A stretch of 64,000 nt of DNA from NCBI GenBank assembly GCA_029204225.1, contig MU832071.1, positions 24,576-88,575 on the forward strand, written 5' to 3'. Below are positions 40,701 to 46,928 of the stretch, in pieces; position 1 is the stretch's first letter, and each line of letters begins with the position of its first letter. Source of the stretch: Diphasiastrum complanatum. Lineage: Eukaryota > Streptophyta > Lycopodiopsida > Lycopodiales > Lycopodiaceae. A program made the position numbers and the translations under genes. The notes below the pieces were generated by a model. The model made no database searches and had not been told where the DNA came from. It saw only the letters and a program-made list of their open reading frames with translations.

Positions 40701-43700
40701 TGAAGAGGTGCACAATTTTTTTAATATACTGTTTTTTTTTTAAGTGCGATTCTGGGAGGAGAAACGCATTTCTCAGAAACGCGGTTTCCGAAACGCCTCC
40801 TCCCAGAAATGCGATTCTGTGCAACTATGCTGCTAATACCCTCTCGTACAAGGTGCTGATAGCCACAATGATATACTGTAAAAAACCAAGTGCAGACAAG
40901 CGATGAAGTAGCAGGTATCGAGAAATGGAGTCAAAAGCCATGCGGAAATCCACAAAGCAACAATAAACTCTCCGTCTCCGATGTCTAGCCTCATCTATGA
41001 TGCAGCAAAGGACAAATGCATGATGAATAGTAGAATATCCAGGCCTGAAACCAGCCTGTCCAAGAGCAAGCAACTCATATGGGATCCAACCATAGACTGT
41101 AGAACTGAACCATAAAGCTTCGCCATTGTGTGACTGATCATGATAGTGCAGTAATTATTGACATTCATCAGGTCACCAGCCTTGAGGATGGGGTGGAGGA
41201 GATTAGTGCACCAGTTGGTGGGAAAGCCAGAAGTAACGGCCATGTTAAAGGTGTGGGCAATGTAAGGAGAGAGAAGTTGATTCTTTCCTTAATATGAAAA
41301 TTGTTAGCCCTAAACAAGAGAAATAGCATGAACAATTATAGAGATTGTTGGGATGGATTTGGAAAAAAACATATTAACAAGCAACAAGAGTAAGTTAATT
41401 GAATGTGTTGCTGCTCTACTAGAAATCTGCATATTATAATTTTAACAAGATCTTTTTCGAATATTTGTGCAAGATAGCTGGCCCTGAAACAAATGTGAGG
41501 CAAGCATCAATTCTTTCCGGACAGACTGGAGTTACCTGGACAGATGGTATTCCAAAGCTGGTAGAAGATGTCACAAGCTGTTGCATTCTGTGAATAATAT
41601 ATCCATCTTCTCCCACAGCACCAGAAGCATAGAACACTAGCCTTTGGGAAAGAAAATCAAATTCTACATCAAACTGTGAAAGAACATTCATCCCCACAAG
41701 GCCTGCCACAGTGGAATCAAGCCCTGTCCTTGAAAGATCCATCACTACTGCCTGCAATCCAACAAATTTATATTCACATTTGCTGATTAGAAGATTATCA
41801 TCATGGCCATTGGCCTCCAATACAATGCAATTGAAAAGCTCCAATTGGATTAAAATCAATGTACAGAAAAGAACAGAAGGAAATGCATTTGCACTGTAAG
41901 TATCTATAGGAAGGAATCACCAGGGCTCGAAATAATATAGTGCTGAGAGAACAATGATATACTTTGAAACTTTGTGAAAGTGCAAATTACTAGAAGATGT
42001 TAGAGATTAGCAATAACACTTGAAATCAAGAAAGACAAACAGAAAACCACCTATATATTCTAAATGAGTTATTTTGAAACCATATGCAGAACGACAGCAG
42101 AAACAAGGTGAATGATAAAATATTTCCAGTTTTTCTTGCTTTAAAAGGTTTAAATGCAAAACATTTCTCCAGCATTTTGGATTATAGCTTGTCAAGGGTT
42201 AACTTTTCATGAATAGGTAGAGCAAAAACTCGAGCACTACATGAATTTGATAATGAACTAAGGAAAACTTGTAAGGCAACTTGATCAAGTCTGTACAGAA
42301 ATTTTGTTTCTCAAATCCTGAAAGCCATCAAATAACAAAGGTATGAAGATTTTTTCTGAAAAATCTACAGAACGCAAAACGGAAATCTACCAACCTAGGC
42401 AACTTACATCAACATGTTCACATATATGCCCCATGATCTTTACCGGAGGGAGTTTAATGGCTTTTGTCCCATAAAAAGGGGTCCCAGTACCCCCAATACC
42501 ATATGAAACTTTTCCTGAATCTTGTTGTATCTGCAACCTATTGTAAGCAACTGCAGGGCTGATTATTGTGATGCTACTTCCTGTATCAAGCAGAAAATCA
42601 AATGGGCCTTGATTTCCGATTGTAAGAGGTATAAGAATATATTCTTTTGGAGATAAAGGAGTTCCTTTCAATCTTTTCATTGAAAGCTGCATTATTGCCT
42701 TATCAGACACCGCAATTTGCTTCTCTTTACTCGACCAATCATAGGCACTTGCAAGTCGTCTAACCAGCTCTTCCTTTTCAAAACAGTCGGTATATTTGAT
42801 GCCTAGTACAGAGACAAGATGCCACAAGGTTTAGCAAATGCAGCACTGTACATGTCATATCAACAATGACTCACTTTCTCATACATCAGCAATCTTCTCA
42901 GTGTATGTTTACTTTTTGCATAATGTCTTATTCTTATGAGTATATTGATACTTTCTCTTCTAGAAGTTAAGTGGAGCAATAATTTTATCAAGCGTGTTCA
43001 ATTAAGCCTCTCTTCATCAGCTCTTCTCTCAGAACAATTCCTTTGGATGGACAATGTTATGAAAGCTATTACAGAAACTCTCTAAACTTCTCAGAGAATT
43101 CTCATGAACATACCTTTTTCCTCATTCTCGTTGCTAGTACAAAGGCCATGACTTTTTCACATACAGCAATGCACTGAGAAGTTACAATTCACAATCCTGT
43201 AGGATCTGCATGATGAAGGAATTTGGATGCCAGGGCGTGTCATACACGCACACTATTGAATACAAACAACCAGACAACGAACTGAATGGCAGATAATAGC
43301 AAACTTTATCAATGAACCAAATGTGAAGTACCACAATGCTTAGCTGGCTGTGTGTGTCACGCATGTCACCTTTACCGAAATTAAAAAACCTCTTATTAGC
43401 TGGCCTGAAGGGTATTCACAGTCTTTCCCCTCACCTCCTTTACACATGCTAGGTTGGTGATAAGTCCACCAATTTACTGACCTACTTGAATAGGTCTCCA
43501 CTGCCCTACCTCACTAAAAGTTTGTAACCCAAGTACTGTAGTTCACAGCCCAAACCCACTAGCAACTGACTCAAATTGTATGATTGACTTAATATTTGGT
43601 TCACAACCTGACCCAATAGGCAACGCTTAGTAATAACATACACATTTGCCCATGGGATACGGTATATAGAGTAGCCATTACACTTCCAAGTTCTAACGTA

Positions 43701-46700
43701 CGGTTCTTCGACAATATATAACTTTCTTGCCAATGTTGAACCCTTGAAGAAATGTAAAGAACAGCCGTTGGAAGCAATAGGCATATAGAAGAAATTTTTT
43801 TAAACTTGAAAGATAGAGGGGTGCCATATCTTTTAGTCTGCCCGAAAATCTCACCTTCCACCTATTTGCATAATGAAAAATTCAGGGCCTAACCTTTGGA
43901 AGAGTCTTGGAGCACAGCTTAGCACAAGCTGCCAAGGTAAACAGGACATAAATCTTGTTCACAGACACATACATATGAATGCACAGAACATAAAACTTGC
44001 CAGGGTGCCAGCACATAAAACTTCTTCACTCAGACAGACACATACATATGAAGAAGGAATTTAGCTTTGAGAACTTCATCACATGTCTTTGCTCTATGCA
44101 ATTGTGAACTCAATATCCCTTGAGGCATAAACATGCTCTTGGAGATGTCTAAAAAAGTTGGATCTTGTTTTTGAGAAAAACTTCACTGCCTCAATCAACA
44201 TTTTGCAGCAAGAAGAAAAATCGCCTTTAGAAATTGGAAAGCTAAATCCCTCATCGGTTAGGATGGCACGCATCCTACACAGCCTCTAGTAGTGTCCCCA
44301 ACAATTGGGGGGTGGTTACCTAGACTTGGAACAAATACACCATAATTCACCTGGAGCTCCCTTCGAGGATGTCAAGGCCCACATAAATGCAGTTTGGACA
44401 ACATGTTTAATAAACCAAATAGTGAACCCCCATCACGAGACGATGTTCAATGGCAAGATATATAGCATGTCTCAATGTAGAAGATAAAATATATATTCTA
44501 TGAACTAGCCACATATTGTGCAATAATCTCTCAAAGAGTCGTGTTAGGACAATATGGCAGCTTAAAATTTTTGTCACAATACGCTATGAACTTGGCCCAA
44601 CTATTTCAGGCATTTGATATGGCCAGCATTAGATTAACCATCGATCTCTATACTATGGCTATAGTTATTGCTTACAACAATTCCAATTGAAAGGTCTATG
44701 CATGTCCCTATTGTTGACGTTTTGACTAAGTGTCTACCACAATGTCAGTGTTTTCACATTTGTATGAATACCAACAAGTACATTTCCATGTATTGGTCTT
44801 TCTATACGATTCAAAGGTATCCAATTTAGGGATCCAATTCTTTAATATTGAACTAGAATAAAAAAAGCATGTACCTTACCCTTAAAATCCAACATTACTA
44901 TACAATCACACTCCAGGTCTCGGCCTGAATCATAAGCTACCAATTAGGAACTCCTTTGAATGTATTCACAATCTTCAAAGGGCTGGGCATTCTAGCACAA
45001 GAAACTCTTGGGAAAGTTACTTACCAAAATGCAATTGACATAGGATTAAGGGTCCAAATGTAACTAATGAGGCCTGAGATGGCAACTGAAAATAATACTA
45101 GTCCTAATGTGATTAACGTCCTTGATTAAATAAGCTGATTCCTTTCATTCACACCCTATCATTTTCAAGGTGCTTACAAAACGGCCTAAATTATTATACT
45201 TCAAAGTTTGTTCAACAAAATGGTGAAATCATTCTCATCCTACATCACTTTTTCCTAGGTTTCCTTCTTCATTGTCAGCATTAAGAATCAGCTCTGATTA
45301 AGACTTCGCAACTGATTGGTAACTTTGCCTAGGATTTTACCATGCCATTTATTCCTTTGTCTCAGACAATCATGGAGGAACAAAGTCCATTTGTGCCTCA
45401 CTTGAAAAACCAGGTATGAAACTAAACTTGAGACACATAGAGAAAGTTAGAATGTAGCTGAGCAACAGGGTTTCAGATCCCATACCAAGCCTACCCAGCT
45501 CCTCCTTCAATGCTTTGAGCGACATATGCCGCAATATTTCCAGCGCGTCCTACATTAGGTGCATCCAGAGTTGAGAGTGTTATCACAATGTGATTATTCA
45601 AGATAGCATTCAAATATATGAGAAGATGCATCTTAGTATGGGATCAAGTCTACCCTTGGAGGTTTTCCACGGTTATTACCCTCCACTGGAAAGGTTGCAA
45701 ACGTAATAAGCATCGAAATTTCCCAGTATAGAAAAGATTTCCCTGACTAGTAGGCGAAGAAATGTAGAACGATGTACACATAGAACGAAAGCAGCAACCA
45801 TAATCGGGACGAAAGCAGTCGGGCATAGAGGATGGTTTTGTTAAGAGGAATGGCAAATTTCTCATTCCAACTTGTGAGGAGCTGCATAAGAAAATCTTGC
45901 ATTCTTGTCATGATATCCCTAGTGCAGGTCATCCTGGTTTGGATAAGACTTGTGAGTTGATCCGACGTAATTTTCGGTGGCCTAAGATTAATAAAGATGA
46001 TAGCTATGTGACACATTGTTTAGGTGTCAAGTTAACAAAGTTGAAAGGATTAAAGTTCCTAGATCATTACACCCTTTGCCTATTCCAGAGGGAAGATGGG
46101 AGAGTGTTTTGATGGACTTTATTACACACTTGCCTCGTACGCATCTTCAACATGATACCATAATAATTGTAGTTGACAAACTCACAAAAATTTTGGCTCA
46201 TTTCATACCAACTCATAAAAAGATAGATGCGCCTGGGGTAGTTGATCTATTCAAACAGCATGTGTTCAGACTTCATGGGTTACCATCATCCATAGTGTCT
46301 AATAGAGCTACACACTTTACGGGTCATTTTCGACTGTCGTAATGGATAAGCTTGAGGTGCGTTTGATTAGGAGAACTTTAGACACATATAAAGCCAGGGC
46401 ATTGGACGTATCAGATAATTGCTTCACTTCTCAAAGAACAGAAACTTGCTAATAACAAAAGAGACTAATCTGAACTTAAAGCATTTACAGACATTTTCCC
46501 ATCTGAATCCATCCAATTTCGCTTTAAGAATTTTTTCCATAAATCAGGGCTGAGACATATCTAAGAAACTATGCATTCCGTGCTTGTAGAAAGTGCAGAA
46601 TGAACAACCAAATCTTCATTGGAACTCTAGACCTATCTCTAGAAGAATAAACGGCGAATGCGTGAACAAAAACAGAAAGATGAAAGGAGGTTTGTAATAG

Positions 46701-46928
46701 CCTCTCATTAAGAATTGGCACCTTATGTTCAGGCTCTTTGCTTAAAGCATTTGCGCGCAAAGACAGAGACCCAGTGGCAGCCTTGAGCGCATTTGGGCTG
46801 CCGAATTTGGCAATGATAGGAAGAGCCCACAGCTGTTCATATCCATATCCATATCCATTGCTGCGAAGAGTGCAAGATACAGAAGCAATGGGAGTGTGAA
46901 TTTGCAGCTTGGAGAGAAGGGCCAGCAT
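18570..46928 (-). CDS. Tandem-retropepsin protein with SAP-like motif (6 exons)
   Basis: Predicted 428-residue host protein, joined from exons 46,722-46,928, 45,486-45,549, 42,408-42,802, 41,536-41,751, 27,316-27,426 and 18,570-18,863. All introns are GT-AG and the phases agree. Residues 1-69 are Ser/Ala/Lys-rich and low in acidic residues early on, like a plastid or mitochondrial targeting leader. Residues 79-110 form a SAP/ARMET-C-like motif ([20 protein letters not shown]). The first retropepsin domain has DTGSS at Asp163, flap-like YGIGG near 191-195 and hydrophobic-Gly VGMNVL near 241. The second has DFGSS at Asp308, GIGG at 341-344 and ILGLSIF near 393-399. Retropepsins work as dimers, so two domains in one chain could fold as an internal pseudo-dimer; that is inference. 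No stop or shift breaks it, unlike the transposons around it. Introns 4 and 5 are 14.1 and 8.5 kb, full of transposons. Substrate unknown. Confidence 0.85.
18864..21601. other. Intron 5, 3' part without recognised element
   Basis: Apart from the short telomere-like repeat, no domain or repeat boundary is recognised here. Open frames are short and not conserved in appearance. Bases from about 20,700 may belong to the same old retroelement as the RT fragment at 22,315. Confidence 0.4.
19467..19488. repeat. Interstitial telomere-like TTTAGGG repeats
   Basis: About three tandem copies of the plant telomere heptamer TTTAGGG (AGGGTTTAGGGTTTAGGG), inside intron 5 of the host gene. Confidence 0.8.
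21602..22313. mobile_element. Putative non-autonomous DNA transposon, 690 bp, 11-bp TSD
   Basis: The 11-bp sequence AAGTCGTGAAC occurs at 21,602-21,612 and again at 22,303-22,313 and flanks a 690-bp block. The block has GTTCCG-rich subterminal ends and a partial inverted match, CCCGTTC near the left end and GAACGGG near the right end. It has no coding capacity. A 9-11-bp target duplication is typical of Mutator-like elements, so a non-autonomous MULE is the best guess, but the terminal inverted repeats are poor. It separates two parts of an older retroelement reading frame. Confidence 0.5.
22315..22520 (+). pseudogene. Reverse transcriptase fragment (YVDD), LINE-like
   Basis: The plus strand encodes [20 protein letters not shown] and LQRHLYELD, the YxDD catalytic motif of reverse transcriptase with the usual following helix. 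A shifted frame with [11 protein letters not shown] resembles the LINE motif after it. The fragment is decayed and begins right at the border of the 690-bp insertion. Confidence 0.5.
22521..23406. other. Intron 5, decayed DNA
   Basis: No recognised domain. It may be the eroded 3' part of the RT fragment just upstream. It ends at a (CT)n microsatellite. Confidence 0.35.
23407..23464. repeat. (CT)29 microsatellite at LINE 5' border
   Basis: Perfect CT dinucleotide run of 58 nt that abuts the 5' end of a LINE. An equal run lies at the 3' end of the same LINE. Confidence 0.95.
23526..24440 (+). pseudogene. LINE ORF1-like region
   Basis: Starts [15 protein letters not shown], basic and Ala/Pro-rich. 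After shifts it includes a coiled region ([20 protein letters not shown]) and then an RNA-binding-like segment at about 24,100-24,420 ([44 protein letters not shown]). This order matches the plant LINE ORF1 plan, in which a nucleic-acid chaperone binds the element's own RNA. At least three frame breaks are present. Confidence 0.55.
24495..25665 (+). pseudogene. LINE AP-endonuclease domain
   Basis: Motifs of the APE-type nuclease that nicks the target in target-primed reverse transcription: IGVWNCAG (about 24,512), METQES (metal-binding Glu, about 24,600), [14 protein letters not shown] (Asp/Asn pair, about 24,940) and, after a shift, [12 protein letters not shown] (about 25,276; the catalytic S-D-H). 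The residues are intact but the frame is broken near 25,110. Confidence 0.7.
25740..26560 (+). pseudogene. LINE ORF2 C-terminal region with zinc knuckle
   Basis: A segment with [20 protein letters not shown] follows the endonuclease directly, so the RT catalytic core has been deleted. The frame continues to a knuckle-like [20 protein letters not shown], then C, at about 26,440-26,505, as seen at the C-terminus of many LINE ORF2 proteins. One in-frame stop lies near 25,995. The same segment occurs in the LINE piece at 29,300-29,860. Confidence 0.6.
27177..27269. repeat. Compound microsatellite (CT)30-CACGCACG-(CA)n
   Basis: Sixty bases of perfect CT repeat, then CACGCACGCA and a CA run. On the host-gene strand this is (GT)n-(GA)n beginning 46 bases past the exon-5 donor. 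The same order of motifs follows the other LINE 3' end at 29,009-29,109. Confidence 0.95.
27316..27426 (-). CDS. Exon 5: start of second retropepsin domain (DFGSS)
   Basis: A 111-nt, phase-0 exon from TTTTGTAG|GTAAAA to ACACTG|GTAAGC. It encodes [20 protein letters not shown] and a further 17 residues. D-F-G-S-S aligns with the D-T-G-S-S of exon 3, so the Thr next to the catalytic Asp is Phe. A compound (CT)n/(CA)n microsatellite lies under 50 bp past the donor site. Confidence 0.85.
27427..29008. other. Intron 4, first part, non-coding
   Basis: No recognised gene or element in this stretch of intron 4 beside exon 5. A short (GC)n run sits at 28,217-28,232. Confidence 0.45.
28217..28232. repeat. 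Short (GC)n microsatellite
   Basis: An alternating TGTGCGCGCGCGCGCGCATGTG tract (core GC run 16 nt) in otherwise AT-rich DNA, a possible left-handed-helix-forming sequence. Confidence 0.7.
29009..29109. repeat. Compound microsatellite (GT)n-(GA)n
   Basis: A (GT)n tract with a G7 interruption, then GCGTGCGTGA and a (GA)n run (29,059-29,109). It is the reverse complement of the motif order at 27,177-27,269. Confidence 0.95.
29110..29235 (-). mobile_element. 3' end of the same LINE family, inverted
   Basis: On the minus strand this repeats the last ~125 bases of the LINE at 23,465-27,176, including the ATGCC-loop-GGCAT hairpin (29,129-29,142), and it then enters (TC)n, CACGCACGCA and (CA)n. 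It is a heavily 5'-truncated copy, as is common for LINEs. Confidence 0.75.
29300..29860 (+). pseudogene. LINE ORF2 C-terminal fragment
   Basis: Encodes [20 protein letters not shown] (RT region after the active site), then [20 protein letters not shown] and [20 protein letters not shown] followed by LCQMC, the start of the C-terminal knuckle. It aligns with the C-terminal part of the LINE at 25,740-26,480. Several shifts are present. Confidence 0.6.
29861..31240 (+). pseudogene. LINE reverse transcriptase core, fragment
   Basis: After a linker ([20 protein letters not shown]) the frame gives [20 protein letters not shown] and [14 protein letters not shown] (RT finger), [31 protein letters not shown] (first catalytic motif, F/D), [20 protein letters not shown] and the active site [17 protein letters not shown] near 30,870. 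The C-terminal end, LVQFERG to ATRCQLFHT, ends at about 31,235. This is the part missing from the LINE at 23,465-27,176. At least four frame breaks and a stop in the finger region make it dead. Confidence 0.75.
31640..32314 (+). CDS. hAT gene 5' exon (low-complexity N-terminus)
   Basis: Contains a Gly/Gln repeat made of CAGGGA units (about 31,734-31,790), a Ser/Pro-rich linker, then QQTLDRCG and [20 protein letters not shown], the segment that precedes DUF659 in plant hAT proteins. The frame meets TGA at 32,312, while the continuation across the empty insertion site ([10 protein letters not shown]) is in another frame. Its true start is not clear. Confidence 0.55.
31640..39813 (+). CDS. hAT-family transposase gene (DUF659 + dimerisation), split by a gypsy element
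   Basis: Multi-exon gene inside intron 4 of the host gene, on the opposite strand. The 5' coding part (31,640-32,314) is separated from six 3' exons by a 5.27-kb gypsy insertion. The 3' exons (37,590-37,655; 37,748-38,093; 38,200-38,606; 38,714-38,859; 38,941-39,278; 39,385-39,813) have GT-AG sites and matching phases. DUF659 core motifs are LSDGWTD and [12 protein letters not shown] (two catalytic Asp), [16 protein letters not shown] and, near the end, [20 protein letters not shown], the hAT dimerisation signature. A Glu/Asp-rich tail closes the protein. I cannot see a BED zinc finger or terminal inverted repeats. There is a one-base frame slip or stop just before the gypsy insertion, so it was probably already weakened. 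A domesticated hAT gene is possible. Confidence 0.8.
32319..32766 (-). repeat. Gypsy 3' LTR (448 bp)
   Basis: Starts TGTTACAAAC and ends CCCTAACA, with TGTTA/TAACA inverted ends. I count about 13 differences from the other LTR, all transitions, mostly C/T or G/A. That is consistent with methylated-cytosine decay after a fairly recent insertion. Confidence 0.93.
32767..32780 (-). other. Gypsy polypurine tract
   Basis: On the minus strand AAGGAAGAGGGAA directly precedes the 3' LTR, the expected position of the plus-strand primer. Confidence 0.7.
32811..33084 (-). pseudogene. Gypsy integrase C-terminus with chromodomain
   Basis: Past the TAG the same frame goes on with [20 protein letters not shown] and, after a second [22 protein letters not shown]. 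The YLVRWKG...TWE pattern is a chromodomain, which places the element among chromoviruses that target marked chromatin. Confidence 0.8.
33085..33828 (-). pseudogene. Gypsy integrase core
   Basis: Begins after the deletion, within the integrase catalytic core: [19 protein letters not shown] (first Asp), [19 protein letters not shown] (second Asp) and [20 protein letters not shown] (catalytic Glu). The residues of the D-D-E triad are all present. The N-terminal zinc finger is absent. A TAG stop ends the frame at 33,085. Confidence 0.88.
33780..34304 (-). pseudogene. Gypsy reverse transcriptase, YLDD part
   Basis: Continues RT in a new frame: [20 protein letters not shown] (catalytic Asp pair), [16 protein letters not shown] and [13 protein letters not shown]. 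The match stops near 33,845, where RNase H should begin, and the sequence runs straight into integrase-side DNA. Confidence 0.85.
34246..35385 (-). pseudogene. Gypsy protease and first part of reverse transcriptase
   Basis: The frame slightly overlaps the end of gag. The protease site reads [13 protein letters not shown], so D-S-G has become D-D-G. RT motifs follow: [38 protein letters not shown] and [16 protein letters not shown] (first catalytic Asp). Near 34,300 a shift moves the reading frame after FLVLPFGF. Confidence 0.85.
35382..36417 (-). pseudogene. Gypsy Gag with zinc knuckle
   Basis: The natural start is probably ATG 36,417 ([10 protein letters not shown]); a frame break near 36,310 leads into the long frame of 309 codons. 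It contains the retrotransposon Gag capsid region ([55 protein letters not shown]) and a perfect CCHC knuckle, [14 protein letters not shown], near 35,530-35,575. Gag would form the particle that packages element RNA. The codons are well preserved apart from the N-terminal shift. Confidence 0.85.
37123..37134 (-). other. Gypsy tRNA-iMet primer-binding site
   Basis: On the minus strand TGGTATCAGAGC begins two bases after the end of the 5' LTR. Confidence 0.85.
37137..37584 (-). repeat. Gypsy 5' LTR (448 bp)
   Basis: Same length and termini as the LTR at 32,319-32,766, about 97% identical by eye. It should carry the element promoter, reading leftwards in the sense direction of the host gene. 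Confidence 0.93.
37590..37655 (+). CDS. hAT exon: LRG to WQM, resumes after gypsy insertion
   Basis: Directly after the target duplication the frame reads [20 protein letters not shown] and ends CAGAT|GTAAGT. With the first base of the next exon it makes [13 protein letters not shown]. Confidence 0.65.
37748..38093 (+). CDS. hAT exon: DUF659 catalytic core
   Basis: From GGCAG|GTATGG to GAGAG|GTATTG. It encodes [31 protein letters not shown] and [19 protein letters not shown]. The two Asp residues in SDGW and TDNA are the expected catalytic positions. Confidence 0.8.
38200..38606 (+). CDS. hAT exon: middle helical insertion
   Basis: From TTGCAG|GTCACT to CACAG|GTATAA. It includes [27 protein letters not shown]-like [14 protein letters not shown] and a W-containing [20 protein letters not shown]. 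Phase 0 in and phase 2 out agree with its neighbours. Confidence 0.75.
38714..38859 (+). CDS. hAT exon: [15 protein letters not shown]
   Basis: From TGCAG|GAGGCG to TACA|GTAGTG. It encodes [31 protein letters not shown] and [11 protein letters not shown], a helix-rich part found between the insertion domain and dimerisation domain in hAT proteins. Confidence 0.7.
38941..39278 (+). CDS. hAT exon: dimerisation domain
   Basis: From CAATAG|GTCCG to CGAG|GTGAGT. It carries [20 protein letters not shown] and [20 protein letters not shown]. The latter is the most diagnostic hAT C-terminal signature and is intact. Confidence 0.8.
39385..39813 (+). CDS. hAT exon: acidic C-terminal tail
   Basis: From TTGCAG|GTGAAC to stop TAG at 39,811. 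An Asp/Glu-rich, Arg-rich low-complexity tail ([19 protein letters not shown]) ends in [13 protein letters not shown], an AT-hook-like R-G-R-P motif. Confidence 0.65.
   Translation: MNPDTCLVDSAAAAPRAPPTQEEMDDEIYRELYRQAQADSRALRRSKRADRQRDRAEEGDDEGSEGGEELGADYQKEEEWVEGDMEEDEEMGAEARGDDLADLLVDPDAETEEEPAILARRPRGRPRSNASISIYEPSCHGV
39820..40740. repeat. Diverged ~158-bp tandem repeats downstream of the hAT gene
   Basis: Units share blocks such as GGTTGCC(C/T)ACA (40,315 and 40,473), a GGAGTC-like start and a GCAAAA...AACAAGC end, at a spacing of about 158 bp. A possible third unit lies near 40,080-40,200. A telomere-like CCCTAAACCCTAAA sits at about 40,176-40,190. These could be subterminal repeats of the hAT transposon, but its inverted ends were not found. 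Confidence 0.45.
40745..40815. repeat. Short inverted repeat (TTCTGGGAGGA/TCCTCCCAGAA)
   Basis: TTCTGGGAGGAG at about 40,750 and its reverse complement CTCCTCCCAGAA at about 40,798 flank a stretch of AAACGC-type repeats. It could fold as a hairpin on either strand. Confidence 0.6.
40825..41285 (-). pseudogene. LINE reverse transcriptase fragment
   Basis: Minus-strand RT finger and first palm motif: [32 protein letters not shown], then in another frame [19 protein letters not shown] and [20 protein letters not shown] (catalytic F-x-D-x-A-F). It is clearly related to the RT at 29,861-31,240, on the other strand. It is truncated at both ends. Confidence 0.7.
41536..41751 (-). CDS. Exon 4: C-terminal half of first retropepsin domain
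   Basis: A 216-nt, phase-0 exon from TGCAG|GCAGTAGTG to GTCCAG|GTAACT. It encodes [10 protein letters not shown] and [18 protein letters not shown], the position of the hydrophobic-hydrophobic-Gly psi-loop element of retropepsins, then LVFYASGAV. The next exon is 14.1 kb away. Confidence 0.88.
42408..42802 (-). CDS. Exon 3: rest of SAP-like motif and first retropepsin DTGSS
   Basis: Acceptor ACTAG|GCATC and donor GAT|GTAAGT flank 395 nt. The exon encodes [17 protein letters not shown], a charged linker, a beta-rich segment ([20 protein letters not shown]) and DTGSS, then the flap-like glycine segment YGIGGTG. The D-T-G triad is intact. Its protein is clearly more conserved in look than the flanking intron DNA. 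Confidence 0.9.
42803..45485. other. Intron 2 of the host gene, no recognised element
   Basis: A 2.7-kb intron with only short open frames. Those near 43,500-43,860 and 44,305-44,487 have no recognisable domain. Confidence 0.5.
45486..45549 (-). CDS. Exon 2: first half of SAP-like motif
   Basis: A 64-nt exon between acceptor TGTAG|GAC and donor CTTG|GTATGG. It encodes [20 protein letters not shown] plus L and the first base of a Gly codon that exon 3 completes, so the motif LGIKY is rebuilt exactly across the junction. It is too short to show in an ordinary open-frame scan. Confidence 0.85.
45795..46345 (+). pseudogene. Ty3/gypsy integrase fragment in intron 1
   Basis: Plus-strand relic, antisense to the host gene. 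It carries the integrase zinc finger ([28 protein letters not shown], then CFRCQVNK after a shift) and the start of the catalytic core, [20 protein letters not shown] (first Asp) and [17 protein letters not shown], where the usual S-D-R has become S-N-R, so the second catalytic Asp is lost. It differs in sequence from the chromovirus at 32-37 kb. Confidence 0.8.
46722..46928 (-). CDS. Exon 1: N-terminal targeting-like leader
   Basis: Starts at ATG 46,928 ([12 protein letters not shown]). A frame can be opened 36 bases earlier at a GTG, but the ATG is preferred. It encodes 69 residues rich in Ser, Ala, Leu and Lys/Arg, consistent with an organelle transit peptide. The donor is AAG|GTGCCA at 46,721, phase 0. 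Confidence 0.65.

Noticed and set aside
43506-43861. Minus-strand frames in intron 2 as host exons
   Set aside because: Exons 2 and 3 join exactly within the SAP-like motif, so no exon is needed between them.
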